A stretch of DNA of 64,000 nt, from NCBI RefSeq assembly GCF_029961765.1, contig NZ_CP124681.1, positions 868,001-932,000 of the forward strand, given 5' to 3'. Below are positions 63,455 to 64,000 of the stretch, one piece after another. The notes beneath the pieces were generated by a model, which saw only the letters and a list, made by a program, of their open reading frames with translations, was not told the DNA's origin and ran no database searches. Both the position numbers and the translations under genes were made by a program. Position 1 is the stretch's first letter. Every line of letters starts with the position of its first letter. The stretch comes from Nocardioides sp. QY071. Lineage in GTDB: Bacteria > Actinomycetota > Actinomycetes > Propionibacteriales > Nocardioidaceae.

Positions 63455-63853
63455 TCACTCATCCCTGTCGAGCGCGACCTGGACCAGCCCGCCGATCATG
63501 GCGAGGTTCTTGAGCAGCTGCACCTGCTGCTGCTTGCGCGCGGCGGGGTCCTCGACCTTCCAGAACGCGTGCCCGGCCAGTGTCGTCGGGACCATCGAGC
63601 CGATCAGCCCGAGGGCGGCGGTGCGAGGGAGCACGCCGGCCGCGATGGCGGCCCCGCCGGCGGCCTGGGCCGCGCCGTTGGCACGCACGAGAAGGGTGTC
63701 GTCCTCCGGCAGCGGTACGACGCCGCGCAGGGTCGCGAGGAGCGGCCCGGCCGCGGCGACGCGGCCGCCGGGGGTGCGCAGGGCGTCGACGCCGAGCAGG
63801 ACGTAGGTGGTTCCGGTCAGCAGGCGGGCGAGCCGCCGGGCGGTCGTGCGCAT
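63455..63853 (-). CDS. DoxX-family membrane protein
   Basis: 132-residue protein with four predicted membrane helices, a conserved N-terminal GVDALR and the segment AGHAFWKVEDPAARKQQQVQLLKN typical of DoxX-like proteins. These are often linked to thiol redox or quinone chemistry, but this member's role is unknown. Its stop is 2 bp from the tRNA end, so the genes converge closely. Confidence 0.82.
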   Translation of the reverse strand: MRTTARRLARLLTGTTYVLLGVDALRTPGGRVAAAGPLLATLRGVVPLPEDDTLLVRANGAAQAAGGAAIAAGVLPRTAALGLIGSMVPTTLAGHAFWKVEDPAARKQQQVQLLKNLAMIGGLVQVALDRDE

Positions 63854-63890
63854 GCTCCGACCGTACGCTCCCGGCCCAGGCCGACCCCGG

Positions 63891-64000
63891 TCAGGCGGAG
63901 CGCGGCAGCGACATCGCCTGTCCCTCGGGCGTGAGGTACGCGCCGTCGTCGAAGAGGATGACGCCGTTGCAGAGCCGGCACCAGCCCTGCTCGCTGTGGT
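63891..64000 (-). CDS. DUF5999-like protein, C-terminal part (cut by window edge)
   Basis: The minus-strand frame reads in from the window end as HSEQGWCRLCNGVILFDDG and ends LPRSA with TGA at 63893-63891. The HSEQGW..LCNGV..F.D pattern matches the small actinobacterial DUF5999 family. The N-terminus is outside the window. Function unknown. Confidence 0.65.
   Translation of the reverse strand, partial: HSEQGWCRLCNGVILFDDGAYLTPEGQAMSLPRSA

Overview
The window is high-GC DNA with strongly G/C-ending codons, frequent GTG starts and many stop/start overlaps. Genes for mycothiol synthesis (mshA), CarD, SenX3-RegX3-PhoU and non-mevalonate isoprenoid synthesis (ispD, ispF) point to an actinobacterium. 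The overall look suggests Nocardioidaceae (Nocardioides-like); that genus-level guess is inference only. At least fourteen genes show a TANNNT-like -10 box 6-7 nt before the start codon, so leaderless transcription seems common.

Layout. (1) 1-14002: rhamnose block. It holds the end of rhaI, a fused rhamnulose-1-phosphate aldolase/lactaldehyde dehydrogenase, rhaB, a lone HTH protein, a 1916-residue secreted GH78 rhamnosidase, lutABC (L-lactate oxidation) and a GAPDH gene. Two similar LacI-type dyads precede the rhamnosidase and lutA, so polymer cleavage, sugar catabolism and oxidation of the lactate product look like one regulon. (2) 14031-23315: MerR/alcohol dehydrogenase, LysR/MFS, a secreted PLD-fold protein, an ABC-F ATPase with a leader-ORF attenuator-like 5' region, and an ABC transporter. 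(3) 23311-28182: SDR plus thiolase, typA and an Asp/Glu racemase-family gene. (4) 28198-31222: a compact RiPP locus with a 33-residue precursor ending DIDIDIDITLGLGS, a B2-type leader peptidase, an HPr-kinase-like kinase, a PqqD-like RRE and a divergent nucleotidyltransferase, but no lasso cyclase. (5) 31209-46664: housekeeping and regulation, including mshA, an ECF42-type sigma factor with a DGPF/YCII partner, EamA exporters, regX3-senX3/phoU with a PHO box, a drug-efflux MFS with its TetR, gpmA, and UbiA. (6) 46860-54022: carD, a degenerate IspD paralogue, a 168-bp inverted-repeat element, a D,D-carboxypeptidase, a two-component system, an IS481-family insertion, ispD, an alpha/beta hydrolase and ispF. 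(7) 54055-64000: a molybdopterin oxidoreductase, secreted proteins, cysS-rlmB-metallophosphoesterase, a tRNA-Gln with a duplicated 5' half, DoxX and a partial DUF5999 gene.

The most novel candidate is the cyclase-less, kinase-containing RiPP locus. Its precursor has a lasso-type YxxPxL leader, an Asp-Ile alternating core and a C-terminal Ser, the residue phosphorylated by known lasso-associated HPr-kinase homologues. Other notable features are intergenic palindromes between several convergent gene pairs, an IS481 copy placed exactly in the shared stop codons of two convergent genes with both reading frames preserved, and a carD terminator hairpin that contains the start codon of the next gene.
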